A stretch of DNA of 64,000 nucleotides, taken from positions 18,353,632-18,417,631 of the forward strand of contig NC_089493.1 in assembly GCF_036850765.1 (NCBI RefSeq), written 5' to 3'. A model generated the notes under the pieces. The model had not been told where the DNA came from and did not search any database. It saw only the letters and a list, made by a program, of their open reading frames with translations. Origin of the DNA: Saccopteryx bilineata. Lineage: Eukaryota > Chordata > Mammalia > Chiroptera > Emballonuridae. Made by a program: the position numbers and the translations under genes. Of the stretch, positions 34,845 to 46,049 are shown piece after piece; the first letter of the stretch is position 1, and each line of letters starts with the position of its first letter.

Positions 34845-37800
34845 ACCATGTAATATATTGTTATGTTATACATACACTGAGTTTACTGCTACTTGTATTA
34901 TTACTATCTGAATGTAAATCTCTGTGATTTTCTTTTTAGATAAACAATCTCTTTTGAAGCTCATATTTTTACATATATCTGTTTTCTTAGCATTAAAGAC
35001 ACCTGATTTCAGGACATATGTTCCACTCATATTTAGGCCTGGTGCACAAGAATGGGTAAACTTTTTGTGCTGTTGTGGCTAAAAATTTGCAGCTATCATT
35101 AGGTGAGTGAAAGTTGGTGTTACCGTATCAGTAAGTTACCAATCATCCTGGTTATAGATATAAGAAAACGTTTCTCCTCAGAAATGCTTGTGGAATTAAT
35201 CCTGAGTGGGCAACTAGAGGAATGCTTAAATAATCTCTGGTTTCCATCTCCATGGTCTGTTGATATCCTAAGTAAAAGAGGAACATTGCACCATTGAAAA
35301 AGATCGAGTTTACTCAGGAGATTGCTCTAATCTTACATAAAATATGGCATCTTCTACATGTAGATAGGTGAATCTCTGGCAAGTTTGGGTAGGTATTAAA
35401 TTATTATCATTCTTTTTTCTTTTTCTTTTTCTTCTTTCTTATTTTTAAATTTATTTTTAATGATTTTTATGTTCCTTTCAAGAAACATAAAACATCTCTT
35501 GCTAAGAGATGGCAATGCTAATGTGGAAACTGACTATAGGTCTGTCTTATTTTCTTCCTAAAAACACTGATTACAATCAATGTTTTGTTTATTTTAATGG
35601 TGTTCACTTTGAATAACCAATGTTGTTCTTTTTTTATTCTATGGGAAATACAAGAAGTTATAGGATTATAATATGAATAAAAAGTGCAAAAATTTGGTCA
35701 TTGCAAGAAAAAATTAAAATGAGAACTGAAACGGTACAAGTTTCCAAAATGTAATCATTACTAAATAAGTTTTTGAGGGATATACAAAAAACACAGGGGA
35801 AGGAAAAAACCATGAGGGACAGAGGGGTCCGCCTCAGTCAAGTATGATGTGTCAGCGGGTCAGTCATTCCCTTGGCTGGAGGGTACTGGTGAGGCTGGCG
35901 GGGGGCATCAGCTCATGCGGAACGTGAGCCGCCACGTTGGGGGAAGGGTGCTAGGCTCTTTATGTCACATGTTATCCTCAGGGAGATTAGTGTCCCTCAC
36001 TTTGAAAATACATGTTATGTTTGGTGGGATTGAGTAGAAAAAGGACTATCAGGAATATTTTGTGTGTCGTTCTTTTGAATGAAAACAGTGAAAATCTTGA
36101 TGGCAGAGGAAACCGTGAGCCACGCTGTGTCTACGATACCGAAGAAAATTATGTCATCCTTGGAGAAACGTGAGCACCTTGGTTATATGGTGAATCATGA
36201 AGAAATTTCCAATGACCTTGAAGAGGAAGCAAAACTCAGAATCAGAGTCAAACCCATTTGTCCTAATTGTTTGTTTGTTTTTTTAACCCACGATTTGGAG
36301 GCAGTTTATGTATGGGTCATTTTGTTAGGTTTAGAAGAGTTAGGTCCATTTTGTTAGGCCCTTAACACAGTTATTCACATATTTGAACTTTTTCAGTCAT
36401 GACTACGATTGGAATGGACTGATCCCTCAAATCCTTTTGGGCCTCGACCTCCTGTCTGCCTCTCTCTCACTCTCTAGAGAGATACTCAGAGCTTTCACCA
36501 ATACTACAAAATATATATTATAAAAGAAAATCTTTGTTTGGTTATGTTGCCTATTTCATGTTGTGAAACTTCTGTCCTTTGTTTTATTGCCATTTTTTTA
36601 TGATTAATCTGCATTCATTACTTTGCTGTCCTGCCCCCCTCTAAGCCCTGGCTACCTAAATTCCAGGCCCATAATTCTTCTGAAATAGATCCTTGAAAGA
36701 TCTCAAATGGTTTTCTTCTTGCTAAATACAATGACCTTTCTCTCCCTTCATATTCTTAATCTCTGGTGTATTTCACATCACTTAGCCATACTTTTTCTTT
36801 TACAACTCTAAGACAACTGTATATTAGATTTCATTCTTCCCTTCTGACCATTGCTTTGGTTTTAAACACTATCACTTCTTGAGAAGCTGCTTTACATATC
36901 AAAATTCATCTACTTTATAATTTCCAGTATAATAATAAATACCACAACAGGGATTATTAGATGAAATGTTGATATTGCCAGAATAGTGTATATATATTTT
37001 GCAACAAGTATTATAATAGCAAGTTTTAATGCAATATTTATGAATTTAAAAAACATCTTAGCTTGTCATCTCAAATATCAGATACTAAATATGAGCACTT
37101 TATAGATTTGTTGGAATTATTAAATTATCTGACTTAATTTTTACAAAGTACTTTAAATACTTGACATGTAGTTGTTACATATATTTTCAAATGTTAAAAA
37201 CTGATTTTTATTAATAAAGTCTGTATGAAACTTGGAATGACAAAATCTAGTTCCTCATATTGAATTGAACTTTGTTTTTCCTTAACTCATACTTATAGGG
37301 TATTGGAAATTTTCCACTATTTTTCTTTGTAATACTATGTTCAATTTTTGTATCTGGTTGCATTTTTGGTGTGTATATTTTCTGAATAACAAATATAAGA
37401 ATCATTTCTTCCTAGTCTAAATAAAAGGCAGAGTGGGTGGAAAGCACCTAATCATGTATTTAAACATGTGTGGTCAACTTTTTCTATGAAAAATTAGTTT
37501 TCCACATTTTGAACCAAATTGCTTTATTCTGAGTGGTTAATAAATATTTTATCTTATCTGCCAAATTTTGAAAATGGTTTACATCTAGAGTATGTATTAT
37601 GTATAGCAATTAAACACATTTTATTTAGCTTATTAATGGCAATACAAGATTTAAACTTATTAAATATATAGTTGTATAATTATCTTACAATGTTATAGTA
37701 AATTGACCCTGAGGTTTTTATATACCAAGTATTGAATTGTTAACCTACTTCTTATTTATTTGCTGGACATAAAAATTCTCTTAAATTTTCATTTTTCCTC

Positions 37801-38930
37801 AAACCTTTATCATTAGCTCTCATCTCCTTGGGCTATTTCTATGTGGTATGTTTTAAATACTTCATTCTTTCATCTTTACCCAGATCTTATTACTCTGTAG
37901 TATTATGGTCAACTATGAGCATTGTACAATTAGAGTGTGAAGCAATGAAAACTAGCTGTTCTCATAAAGGAGAGATCTGAATGATGAGGTGGATAAACAA
38001 AACATTCTTCAAATAAGAAATGAAGAAAACAGACACACTTTTTATTCTGGGAAAGAAAGGAAAACAACACATAGTTATTTCCTCATGTTTGAACAACTGC
38101 TTATTTATTTTTTTAGTTTAGATTTATGTTATGTTGTTCCAGAAGACAGCGATGTTAAGGAGTGGGAAGCAAGATATCATTAACACTCAAAACTAACTGA
38201 AAGAAATGCACTGTCAGAAGAATAATAAATTCAATTGAAATTACAATAACAACTTCTCAAGAGTTTATACAAAGGATTTATGAAGACTTTCAGCAAATAC
38301 TTTCAAAATAACTTTCTAAAGTCTAAGACATGATTACTCTTGGAGCTTTGCTCTAAATGGATCATTACTCTTCTCATAAGATCTTCAACTTGAGAGTGTA
38401 ATTTTTAAATAGGGGGCACTACAATGACTTTAGTTCTCTGAAATGTGATTTCATTGACAGTACCCAAACCAAGTATAAATGGACCCTGATATCTTTACAC
38501 TTTAATAACATATCTTGCATATATTTTGGTCTGAACAAATCTGTATGTGAAAATTAGTAACTTTCTTTGTGTTTTTTTAAGTATTATTACACAATTTCTG
38601 TGAGTAGTGGACTTGACTGAATAATTGGAGAGTTGGAGCCAATTCACATCATGAAAACTATACTAACATTCCTGTTTTCTAAGTTTTTTGAGAACATTTA
38701 GAATCTCCATCATTTTATTTAACACTCTATGTAACTGGAAGGAAATGATAGAAATTTTCTATGTGACACTATATAAATGATGGCAGCTTTCTAAATTATT
38801 TGTTCTTAACAAATCACTTATACATATCAAAAGATAAGTTTACTTTGTATTCCTTAAAATATTTCATATATTTATTTTCATATAAATTTGTCCTTTTTGT
38901 TGGGAATAAATCAATATTAGATCTATTGAA
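34845..38930. other. 4-kb stretch mostly without repeats or recognised genes
   Basis: Mixed single-copy DNA. The most gene-like piece is 35820-36360 (GC-richer, with a 92-codon frame at 36079-36357 reading MAEETVSHAVSTIPKKIMSS in its first half); it has no family I recognise. The rest, 36400-38930, is AT-rich. No CpG island. Confidence 0.3.
36079..36357 (+). other. Unrecognised 92-codon open frame
   Basis: Charged N-terminal half (SLEKREHLGYMVNHEEISND) and hydrophobic C-terminal end. Codons 1-53 look more protein-like than other ORFs here, and the base composition is more balanced. No start context, splice sites or poly(A) tail that would establish a gene or a processed pseudogene. Could be a fossil of a transposase or retrogene, or chance. 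Confidence 0.15.
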
Positions 38931-38946
38931 ACTATATTCAAATTTC

Positions 38947-39287
38947 TTTCTTTTTTTAAAGTGAGAGTGGGGGAAATACAGAGACAGACTCCCACATGTA
39001 CCCCGACCAGATTCCACTCAGCTACACCCCTCTGGGGCCAATGTTCACAACAGAGCTATTTTTAACACATGAAGCAGACAGAAGGTTGATGGAACCATCC
39101 TCAGCACTGTGGTTGACATGCTTGAATCAATCAAGCCATGGCTTCTGGAGAAGAAGAGAGAGACAGAGAGAGAGAAGGGGGCAGTGGAAAAGGAGAAACA
39201 GATGGTTACCTCTCCTGTGTGCCCTCATCAGGAATTGAACCTGGGACTTCCACAAGTCAGGTCAACACTCTATTGCTGAGCCAACTG
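38947..39287 (-). repeat. Bat SINE, family A older variant, antisense
   Basis: Same variant as 34024-34354: CACAACAGAGCTATTTTTAA, GGTTGACATGCTTGAATCAA, purine tract, ATTGAACCTGGGACTTCCAC and a head ending GAGCCAACTG. TSD TATTCAAATTTC (38935-38946) and TATTCGACTTTC (39288-39299), two mismatches. Confidence 0.9.
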
Positions 39288-39299
39288 TATTCGACTTTC

Positions 39300-40336
39300 A
39301 AGCTTAGCCAACACCTGTGCTCTTCATAAAATCATCCAAATCACACCAGCATGTATTGCTCAATATGGCTTCTTTTCTCTGAAAATTTATAGCCTTATTA
39401 TCATATTTTATGAAAAGTTATTCCCTATATAGTAATACTATATTTTCAAATAACTATAACTCTTTGAGAACTGATACTAAATACTAAGTTTATCTAAGTA
39501 TAGATGCATATTCCCAAAACACTAATAGCATTATTGTTATCAAGCATTTGCTTCTGGGACTGCCTGGCTTGACTAAAGCTGAGTGTCTTCTTGCTATTTC
39601 CTTGAACTAGGCTTAATTTGTAAAAGTCAGTTGCCGGAGGCAATTAAAAATTTCTAATACAAATTAAAATATAGATTTAATTGTCAAAACAGAGGTCATT
39701 GATCCTAAGAGACACAATACTGTACTTTGGTTTCAGCTCTACCTAAATATAGTAATCATTGGCAATTGGAAAATTGGTTTTTCTAATAATACATTTTCCC
39801 TTCCCCCTTAACTGTCATGATATATGAATAAATTTTAACAACACGCTTTCATTTTAGTCTTACACACAGAAGCATCAGCATGATTCATAAAAATGAATTA
39901 TGGGACTGAATGCCACCATTAATGATTTTCTTTCTTACGCCCATGCAGTTCAGCACATTTTGATTCAATTAACTCTGCATGCCCAAGATTCAAATAATTT
40001 TGTCTCTGCCTGAATCACATCTTAATAATTCCATTGTCATTATCCCTATAAAATGTTTGCTTTATTATTTCTGCTGTAGTCAATACTAAGAAAGTAACTG
40101 AATTTGGGTGGTATTCAGGCTTTGACCTGGACTAGATAATCAACTTAGGGGAAAAAAAATGTCAGTCTAGAGATGAGATAAAAGTATAAATAAAGCAGGA
40201 AGAAAACTGTCATTTTAAAAAACTAAGTAAGAAAAATATTTTGCCTTTTAAAATGGTTAGACATATGATCTTGGATAAATCACTGCATCACTTGAAGCTA
40301 ATATGATATACCTTCCAAGGTGTGAGTTTAGAAATA
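39300..40336. other. Single-copy DNA with candidate conserved blocks
   Basis: No gene or repeat. 39540-40060 has strong conserved-noncoding texture: TCAGTTGCCGGAGGCAATTA, AATCATTGGCAATTGG, CACCATTAATGATTTTC, ATTTTGATTCAATTAAC, CTGCATGCCCAAGATTC. Homeodomain-like TAAT sites and CAATTAA motifs are dense. Conservation untested. Confidence 0.25.
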
Positions 40337-40590
40337 CGTAGGTGGAACATAAAAGTGAAACTAAGAGACATTGATAAGAGTGTGGTGGCTATGGGGGAAG
40401 AGGGGAAAGAGAGAGGGAAAGGGGAGGGGGAGGGGCACAAAGAAAACTAGATAGAAGGTGACAGAGGACAATCTGACTTTGGGTGATGGGTATGCAACAT
40501 AATTGAACGACAAGATAACCTGGACTTGTTATCTTTGAATATATGTATCCTGATTTATTGATGTCGCCCCATTAAAAAAATAAAATTATG
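40337..40590 (+). mobile_element. LINE-1 3' UTR, sense, 5'-truncated
   Basis: G-rich tract (GGGGGAAGAGGGGAAAGAGA), CTTTGGGTGATGGGTATGCA, AGATAACCTGGACTTGTTAT, ATCCTGATTTATTGATGTCG and CCCCATTAAAAAAATAAAAT. The same 3' end as the tiny insertion at 7684-7734, so both come from one relatively young L1 lineage. Its tail has expanded into the adjoining (AAAG)n. Confidence 0.85.
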
Positions 40591-40614
40591 AAAGAAAGAA
40601 AGAAAGAAAGAAAG

Positions 40615-40681
<67 letters not shown>

Positions 40682-40682
40682 A
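40591..40682 (+). repeat. (AAAG)n microsatellite grown from the L1 tail
   Basis: About 90 bp of GAAA/AAAG units with one interruption (AGAGAAAG near 40613). It starts exactly where the L1 poly(A) tail should be. The minus-strand FFLSFFLSFF frames are artefacts. Confidence 0.95.
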
Positions 40683-40718
40683 ATAGTACCTCCAAAGCTC
40701 CTAGTATGATACCGGGCA

Positions 40719-40755
40719 CATGCACACGCGCGCGCACACACACAGACACACACAA
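40719..40755 (+). repeat. (CA)/(CG) dinucleotide repeat
   Basis: GCACATGCACACGCGCGCGC followed by ACACACACAGACACACACA; alternating purine-pyrimidine, a possible Z-DNA-forming tract. Confidence 0.85.
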
Positions 40756-41066
40756 AATTCTCCCATGTTTTAATCATTCTCTTATTTTTTTTAATTACTA
40801 TTATATTATTGCTGCTAATATCTAAAATACTGAATATGCCTAAATAAAGCAGGAATTGGCCTGCAAATGAAGGATACTAGACATCCAGACAACTTGATGG
40901 AGGAAGAAGAATTTAATAGTGCCGGCAGAGCACGTGGGGCTAGTAGCACCAAAGCACTAGCTCCCTAAAGTTAGTTTTTCTGAATCTATATACCTTTACA
41001 GCTTTAGTTTTCATGTGACAAGTGCCTGATTTCTTTGGCTTCTTTGTCTGCAGACCTACAGGACTT

Positions 41067-41084
41067 GTGTGTGTGTGTGTGTGT
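41067..41084 (+). repeat. (GT)n at the SINE tail
   Basis: GTGTGTGTGTGTGTGTGT sits precisely between the TSD and the SINE body, in place of the A tail seen in other copies. Confidence 0.9.
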
Positions 41085-41431
41085 ATTTTTCTGAAGCTGG
41101 AAACGGGGAGAGACAGTCAGACAGACTCCTGCATGCGCCCAACCGGGATCCACTCAGCACGCCCACCAGGGGGCGATGCTCTGCCCACCAGGGGTGTCGC
41201 TCTGTTGCGACCAGAGCCACTCTAGCGCCTGGGGCAGAGGCCAAGGAGCCATCCCCAGTGCCCGGGCCATCTTTGCTCCAATGGAGGGAAAGAGAGAGAC
41301 AGAGAGGAAGGAGAGGGGGAGGGGTGGAGAAGCAGATGGGTACTTCTCCTGTGTGCCCTGGTCGGGAATTGAACCAGGGACCTCTGCACACCAGGCTGAC
41401 GCTCTACCACTGAGCCAACCGGCCAGGGCCA
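41067..41431 (-). repeat. Bat tRNA-derived SINE, family A, antisense, 15-bp deletion
   Basis: GT run, TTTCTGAAGCTGGAAACGGG, GATCCACTCAGCACGCCCAC, two tandem units with CCACCAGGGGGCGATGC (41163) and CCACCAGGGGTGTCGC (41185), GCTCCAATGGAGGGAAAGAG (15 bases of the GGAGCCTTGGCTGCGGGAG block lost between GGAG repeats), and a head ending GAGCCAACCGGCCAGGGC. Perfect 13-bp TSD ACCTACAGGACTT at 41054-41066 and 41432-41444. Several overlapping frames of 60-116 codons here are SINE translations. Confidence 0.96.
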
Positions 41432-41671
41432 ACCTACAGGACTTTTGTGTCTCTGGGAAAGGAGGGGGTAAGAGGGGAGGTTTGGACTATCTGTCCTTGA
41501 CTATTCACATATCCCATTTTTCTTGAAGGTGCTGTAAGTTTATTTTGGGGAACTGATAAAGGGGCTACAGCTGTGGTTTGTTACTCAAACTTTCTCAGTT
41601 GAGGCCCCCTCTCCTGCATTCTTCTGGTTTCTTCCTTTTCATAAAACTATAGTGTTTTGTTTTGTTTGTTT

Positions 41672-42048
41672 ATTTGTTGTTTTTTCTTTTGAGAGAGAGA
41701 GACAGATAGGGACAGACAGGCAGTAAGGGAGAGAGTTGAGAAGCAACAACTCATAGTTGCGGCACCTTAGTTGTTCATTGATCGCTTATCTCATATGTGC
41801 ATTGACCAGGGGGCTGCAGCAGAGCAAGTGACCCCTTGCTCAAGCCAGCAACCTTGGACTTCAAGGCAGCGAACTTTGGGCTCAAGCCAGCGACCCTGGG
41901 GTCATGTCTATGATCCCACACTCAAGCCAGCAACCCCATGCTCAAGCTGCTGAGCCCGTGCTCAAGCCAGTGACCTCAGGGATTCAAACCTGGGTCCTCT
42001 GCATCCCAGTCCAGTGCTCTATTCACTATGCCACTGGCTGGTCAGGCT
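41672..42048 (-). repeat. Bat tRNA-derived SINE, family B (long form), antisense
   Basis: GAGAGAGAGAGACAGATAGG, GAAGCAACAACTCATAGTTG, TTGACCAGGGGGCTGCAGCA, four or more CTCAAGCCAGC(A/G)ACC-type units including CCTGGGGTCATGTCTATGAT, and a head (GATTCAAACCTGGGTCCTCT ... CACTGGCTGGTCAGGCT). Best example of the long form; it shows that the extra length comes from repeated AAGCCAGYGACC units. Confidence 0.93.
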
Positions 42049-43115
42049 AGAGTAGGTTTTAAAACAAGCTCGATGAGATTGTTGAAAGAATGTTTTTATC
42101 TTCTCTATGATGCTGGTTCCATAAATTTCTGTGCAAATATGCAAATATGCTAAAAACTGAGGCTGTGTCTTGGGTTAGAAATCTAATCAAAGCTGACTTC
42201 CTAGGAAAGTTGAGCTTTAAAAAAATATTCTTGGAAACTATAAGTTCAGAATTAACATCTTTAACTACTCTTGTTTCATGCTGTGTTGTAAGTTTTCAAA
42301 TGAATGTAAATTGTAAGGATATGACCCTATAAATGCAAGCTCTGTCTTGGGAAACCAAGTTAACTTATTTAAGTTACTTTATTTTTCTGCATATGTCTAT
42401 TTAGATATGATTCAAACTTGCATTGCAAAAGGCAGTTTGGGTGCTAAAGAATTTCAACTGATTTCAAAGAAGCATTTTTAGATTATATTTTATTCTCTGA
42501 GAGAATCAGGTTAAATATTTGTGATAGCATTAGGAGACTCTAAAATTTATTTGAGGTCTACAATTTGAAACACTCAGGCTTCTTTATAGACTGCAGCGAG
42601 GAAGAAGAAGAGGGCTAGCAAATAATTCTTGAGAACTATTAATTATTCTCTGAATAACACCCACTGCGTTGCCTTTAGAGAAAGCACTTAAGTTAGGGAT
42701 CACTTTAAAATTATTAACACGGATGAAGTCTGGAGCATTCCAAATGATGTGGCCCCAAAAGCTTAAATTCTTCTAGAGATTAATGAAAATTCTTGATGTG
42801 TTTAAAAGAAATGGCCTTCTATAATTTTTTATTGTCCTTTCTCACACCTCACCAAGGTTAATTTTTTTTTACCTGAAAGTAAATGTACTCAAAAGTTGTA
42901 AAAGTTATTTCTTCTTTTGAAAATTTGCAAACTATTTTTATTTCCTCTTTATAATCATACATCTGCTATTCTAAGCAAGAAATAACCAAAAAAAAAAAAA
43001 AAAAAAAGAAAGAAAAGCGGCAAAATAAAATTTTTGGAAGTAGTATATGAAATTAGTATAAAGTTATTGAAAGTTTCTTTCTGATTAAAATGTTAACTGT
43101 TGCTACTTTATTCAA
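42049..43115. other. Single-copy DNA with a candidate conserved block
   Basis: No gene. 42590-42800 has conserved-noncoding texture (GAACTATTAATTATTCTCTG, GGAGCATTCCAAATGATG with a TEAD-like CATTCC). An A21 run at 42987-43007 has no obvious retrotransposed partner. Confidence 0.25.
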
Positions 43116-43117
43116 TC

Positions 43118-43370
43118 ATTTATTTATTTATTTATTTAGCATTTAGTGAGTACTCTAAGGTCAAGGGTTTATTTTCGTAATATGTGGGAATAAAAAAATG
43201 ACTATGACACATTTTTTGCTCTTGAGAAACTTACATTCTACTGAGGAATAAAGGTGTGTCACAAACTAAATGGCCATATAATAAGGTAAAGAATGACTTA
43301 TTAATAAAGATTGATGAGTATGAGACTATGAAGTAATAACACTGCCTGAACAGGAAGCACATTTGCTGGG
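43118..43370 (-). repeat. L2 LINE 3' end, antisense
   Basis: CATTTATTTATTTATTTATT, AGCATTTAGTGAGTACTC, CTCTTGAGAAACTTACATTC and TACTGAGGAATAAAGG match the complement of the L2 3' end (cattcattcaacaaatattta ... ctcaaggagcttacagtct order). Confidence 0.65.
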
Positions 43371-43724
43371 GATACATGATTGAGGATGCCAGGAAATTCC
43401 CTGGAGAACTAATGGTTATTACCATGTCAGAGACTAAGACCCTGAAACTAAGTTTTTTCTTTCTTTCTTTTTTTTTTAGTATTGGTTGGAGTAATTGTTG
43501 CAGTGATATTTCCTAGTGAAAAATTTTAAATTGATTCTTTTCTGCATAAATTAATTTATCTATTAGAAATGTTGTATATGTTTTCTAATACTTGCAGTTA
43601 TATATTTCATTGGTAGACTTAGGTACCAAAACAGTAAACATTCACTGCCAAAATATTATTTAAAAATCACAAAATATAGTAAGTAAAATTAAATGTGTAT
43701 TTTTAAAAAGTATCCAATCATCAG

Positions 43725-44905
43725 CTTCCAATCAAGATGGTGGCCTAAGGAAATGCAATACTCGCCTCTTCCTACAAACAAATCAGAATTACAACTAAAT
43801 CACAGAATGACCATCGTTCAGAACTACCTGAAATCTAACTGAACAGAAGTCCATCAACTAAGGATATAAAGAAGCCACATAATGAGACTGGTAGAAGGGG
43901 CTGAGATATAAAACAGCTGGTCCTATCTCCACATGTAGGAGATGACAATTGGGAAGGATTACTTGTCTACAGAGGATTACTCGCTTAAGAGCAAGGGGTC
44001 CTGGCCTCATACCAGGCCTCCAGCCCAGCATTCCAGTGTCGGGAAGAGAAGCCTTCATAACTTCCGGTCGTAAAACAACAGCGGAGATTGCGGCTGAAGG
44101 AGATGGAGGACGCCGGAACCCCAGGTGTTCCTCTTAAAGGGTCTGAACCCTGTCTTGCTCAAACTCATTTGTCCTAAGTTCAAATGTTGGGGCAGCAGCT
44201 CGTAAGACACCAGAGACGTAAGGTAAGGAACTGAATATTGTAGCAATAGATTGAGATCTGGAAGAGCAGCTTTTCCCCAGACAGTTCTACCAGAGGCCAT
44301 TGTTCTTTTTCTGAGTCCTACCACCCTCACAGAGCTGGTAGATGGGTATGATATCTGAGTCTCCATCAACCAGGCTATACGATTCACCTGGCCTCAGTGA
44401 TTTCAGGCTCACCCAAGCTGTTGCCAGTGGTTTTCCTATTAAACAGCCTGTCTTGGCTCATGCTTTATACTTTCCTAAAATCTCTCAAACAAGCAGCATC
44501 TAGCCTCAGCATGCCCTCTTGCTAAGTGGCCCAATCCCAGCACTAGTGGCAACCAGCCTTGGTTCATAGCTTGGTCTTTTAGCCCAGCACTGGTACCTTT
44601 TAGCCCAGCACCGGGAACAGCCATCTGCAGATTATTTGTGCTCATGCTAGGTGGCCCTGGGAAGAACACAGGTGGTGGCTGACCTTGGTTTGCGCTTCCT
44701 GGGAGACCCCAGTGCAAGTACACCCAGCGGAAAGCTTCAGACTGTGCCTAAGAACCACCCAACCTTCTGCACAAATAGTACACTCAAAGGGTGAACTCAG
44801 CGAGCACCAGAGCCTTGCTGAAGTAACTCCATTTTCTCCTGCCTGTACGCTAGTCTCAGAGAGCCTCAATGACCTATATAGATCAGCAGAAATTCAGTAT
44901 TAAGA
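43725..44905 (+). mobile_element. LINE-1 5' UTR fragment, sense, without ORFs
   Basis: Starts CCAATCAAGATGGTGGCCTA, which parallels the '...AAGATGG(C)...' start of mammalian L1 5' UTRs. Then ATCAGAATTACAACTAAATC, ACTACCTGAAATCTAACTGA, GAGACTGGTAGAAGGGG and GTGTTCCTCTTAAAGGG, blocks I recall from bat-type L1 5' UTRs. GC-richer than its surroundings, with a short internal duplication (CTTTTAGCCCAGCAC at about 44576 and 44598). No ORF1 or ORF2 follows. Normal L1 truncation removes the 5' end and keeps the 3' end, so this is the opposite of the usual outcome. Confidence 0.7.
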
Positions 44906-45012
44906 AAGCTAGTGTCTCTGAGTTTTCATATGTAAGGATTCCCAATGAAGAACTACAATGAACTTTTTTAAAAAATAACTCATATGAAGTCATAGGATAT
45001 TAGGGGTTTTTG

Positions 45013-45040
<28 letters not shown>
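45013..45040 (-). repeat. (T)28 run, possible poly(A) tail of a minus-strand insertion
   Basis: An uninterrupted T28 preceded by TTTTTG. If it is a retrotransposition tail, the inserted unit lies to its right (45041 onwards) on the minus strand. I found no matching TSD. Confidence 0.7.
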
Positions 45041-45043
<3 letters not shown>

Positions 45044-46045
45044 GATATAGTAGTTAGCCTATCTTAACAGAAATTAGTACTTTCAATTGGTATGCCCTAT
45101 AACTAAAACTTAAAATGTGTGATACTGGCTTAGCTGGTAGAAAGCAATCAACAAAAAAATACAAACAACTGCCTCTAAAGATGTTTTATAGACAATACAG
45201 TTACTGAGTGTATAGCGCAGAAAAGTCATTGGAAATAATCAGATTGATGCTGTGTTTTGATGATTATTGGTAAGCTATAATAAGAAAGAGATGCTTTTCA
45301 ATTAAGATGTAACAGAAAAGATGCTCTCAGATAAAAATTATCTGACTTTGAACAAGAAATTAAAAAAAATAATTAGGCAAGTCTAGAGATCATGAGCCTT
45401 AAAGCTTTGGAAAATACAATTTTTTTGGAGGCCAAATAATAAGATCCTAGACTAAAATCAGTCATGAGTTCCAAAGAGCCAAGATTCTCAATTGAAAAAA
45501 CAAAGTTAAATGCCAAATATCTGTTTATGCCCATTTTTTATATGGTCATTAAGGGTATAACCATATATTTTATTGCCCAAACCTTGTTTTGAAGAATGAA
45601 AAGGGGTGCCATTATTAATAATGCAGAGACAAATGCCAGACATGAAATTACTCTGAGCAATCCATAACCATGGACAATAACGGAAGATGAGAAACATACC
45701 AGAGGGAAAAGTCAGAGACTACCGAAGACAAGAGACAATAGTTGATCTCTCAGAGAATAGAATCTGGTCTAATCGAAGAATTGTCCCACTTCTTTAACAG
45801 AGACTTTTCATATGATGATCCAGCAGGATCTCTCAGAACATATATGGATCAATGTCTTCTGTTTTCTCCCAGTCTTCCTTTATCTAAAGGAGGAAGTCAC
45901 TGCATTATCTGTTCCCTATTGTAACACTGTGGCAAGCGTTAGTGTTTTATATTAGTTCTTATGTCATTATACTATGAGGAGCATTGAGAACTGTATATTC
46001 CTGGTAGATCTTGGATTTTTAACTGGATACAACAACTAGAAGTAT
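45041..46045. other. Unassigned block following the T-run
   Basis: Not recognisable as L1, SINE or LTR. A 63-codon minus-strand frame (45506-45697) has no known domain. It may be a retroposed transcript, a 3' part of the neighbouring L1, or unique DNA. Confidence 0.25.
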
Positions 46046-46049
46046 CTTT

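Noticed and set aside
40555..40777. Phe/Leu/Ser-rich minus-strand ORFs
   Set aside because: Translation of the (AAAG)n microsatellite complement.
42987..43007. A21 run as the tail of a processed pseudogene
   Set aside because: No polyadenylation signal upstream, no recognisable transcript and no target duplication.
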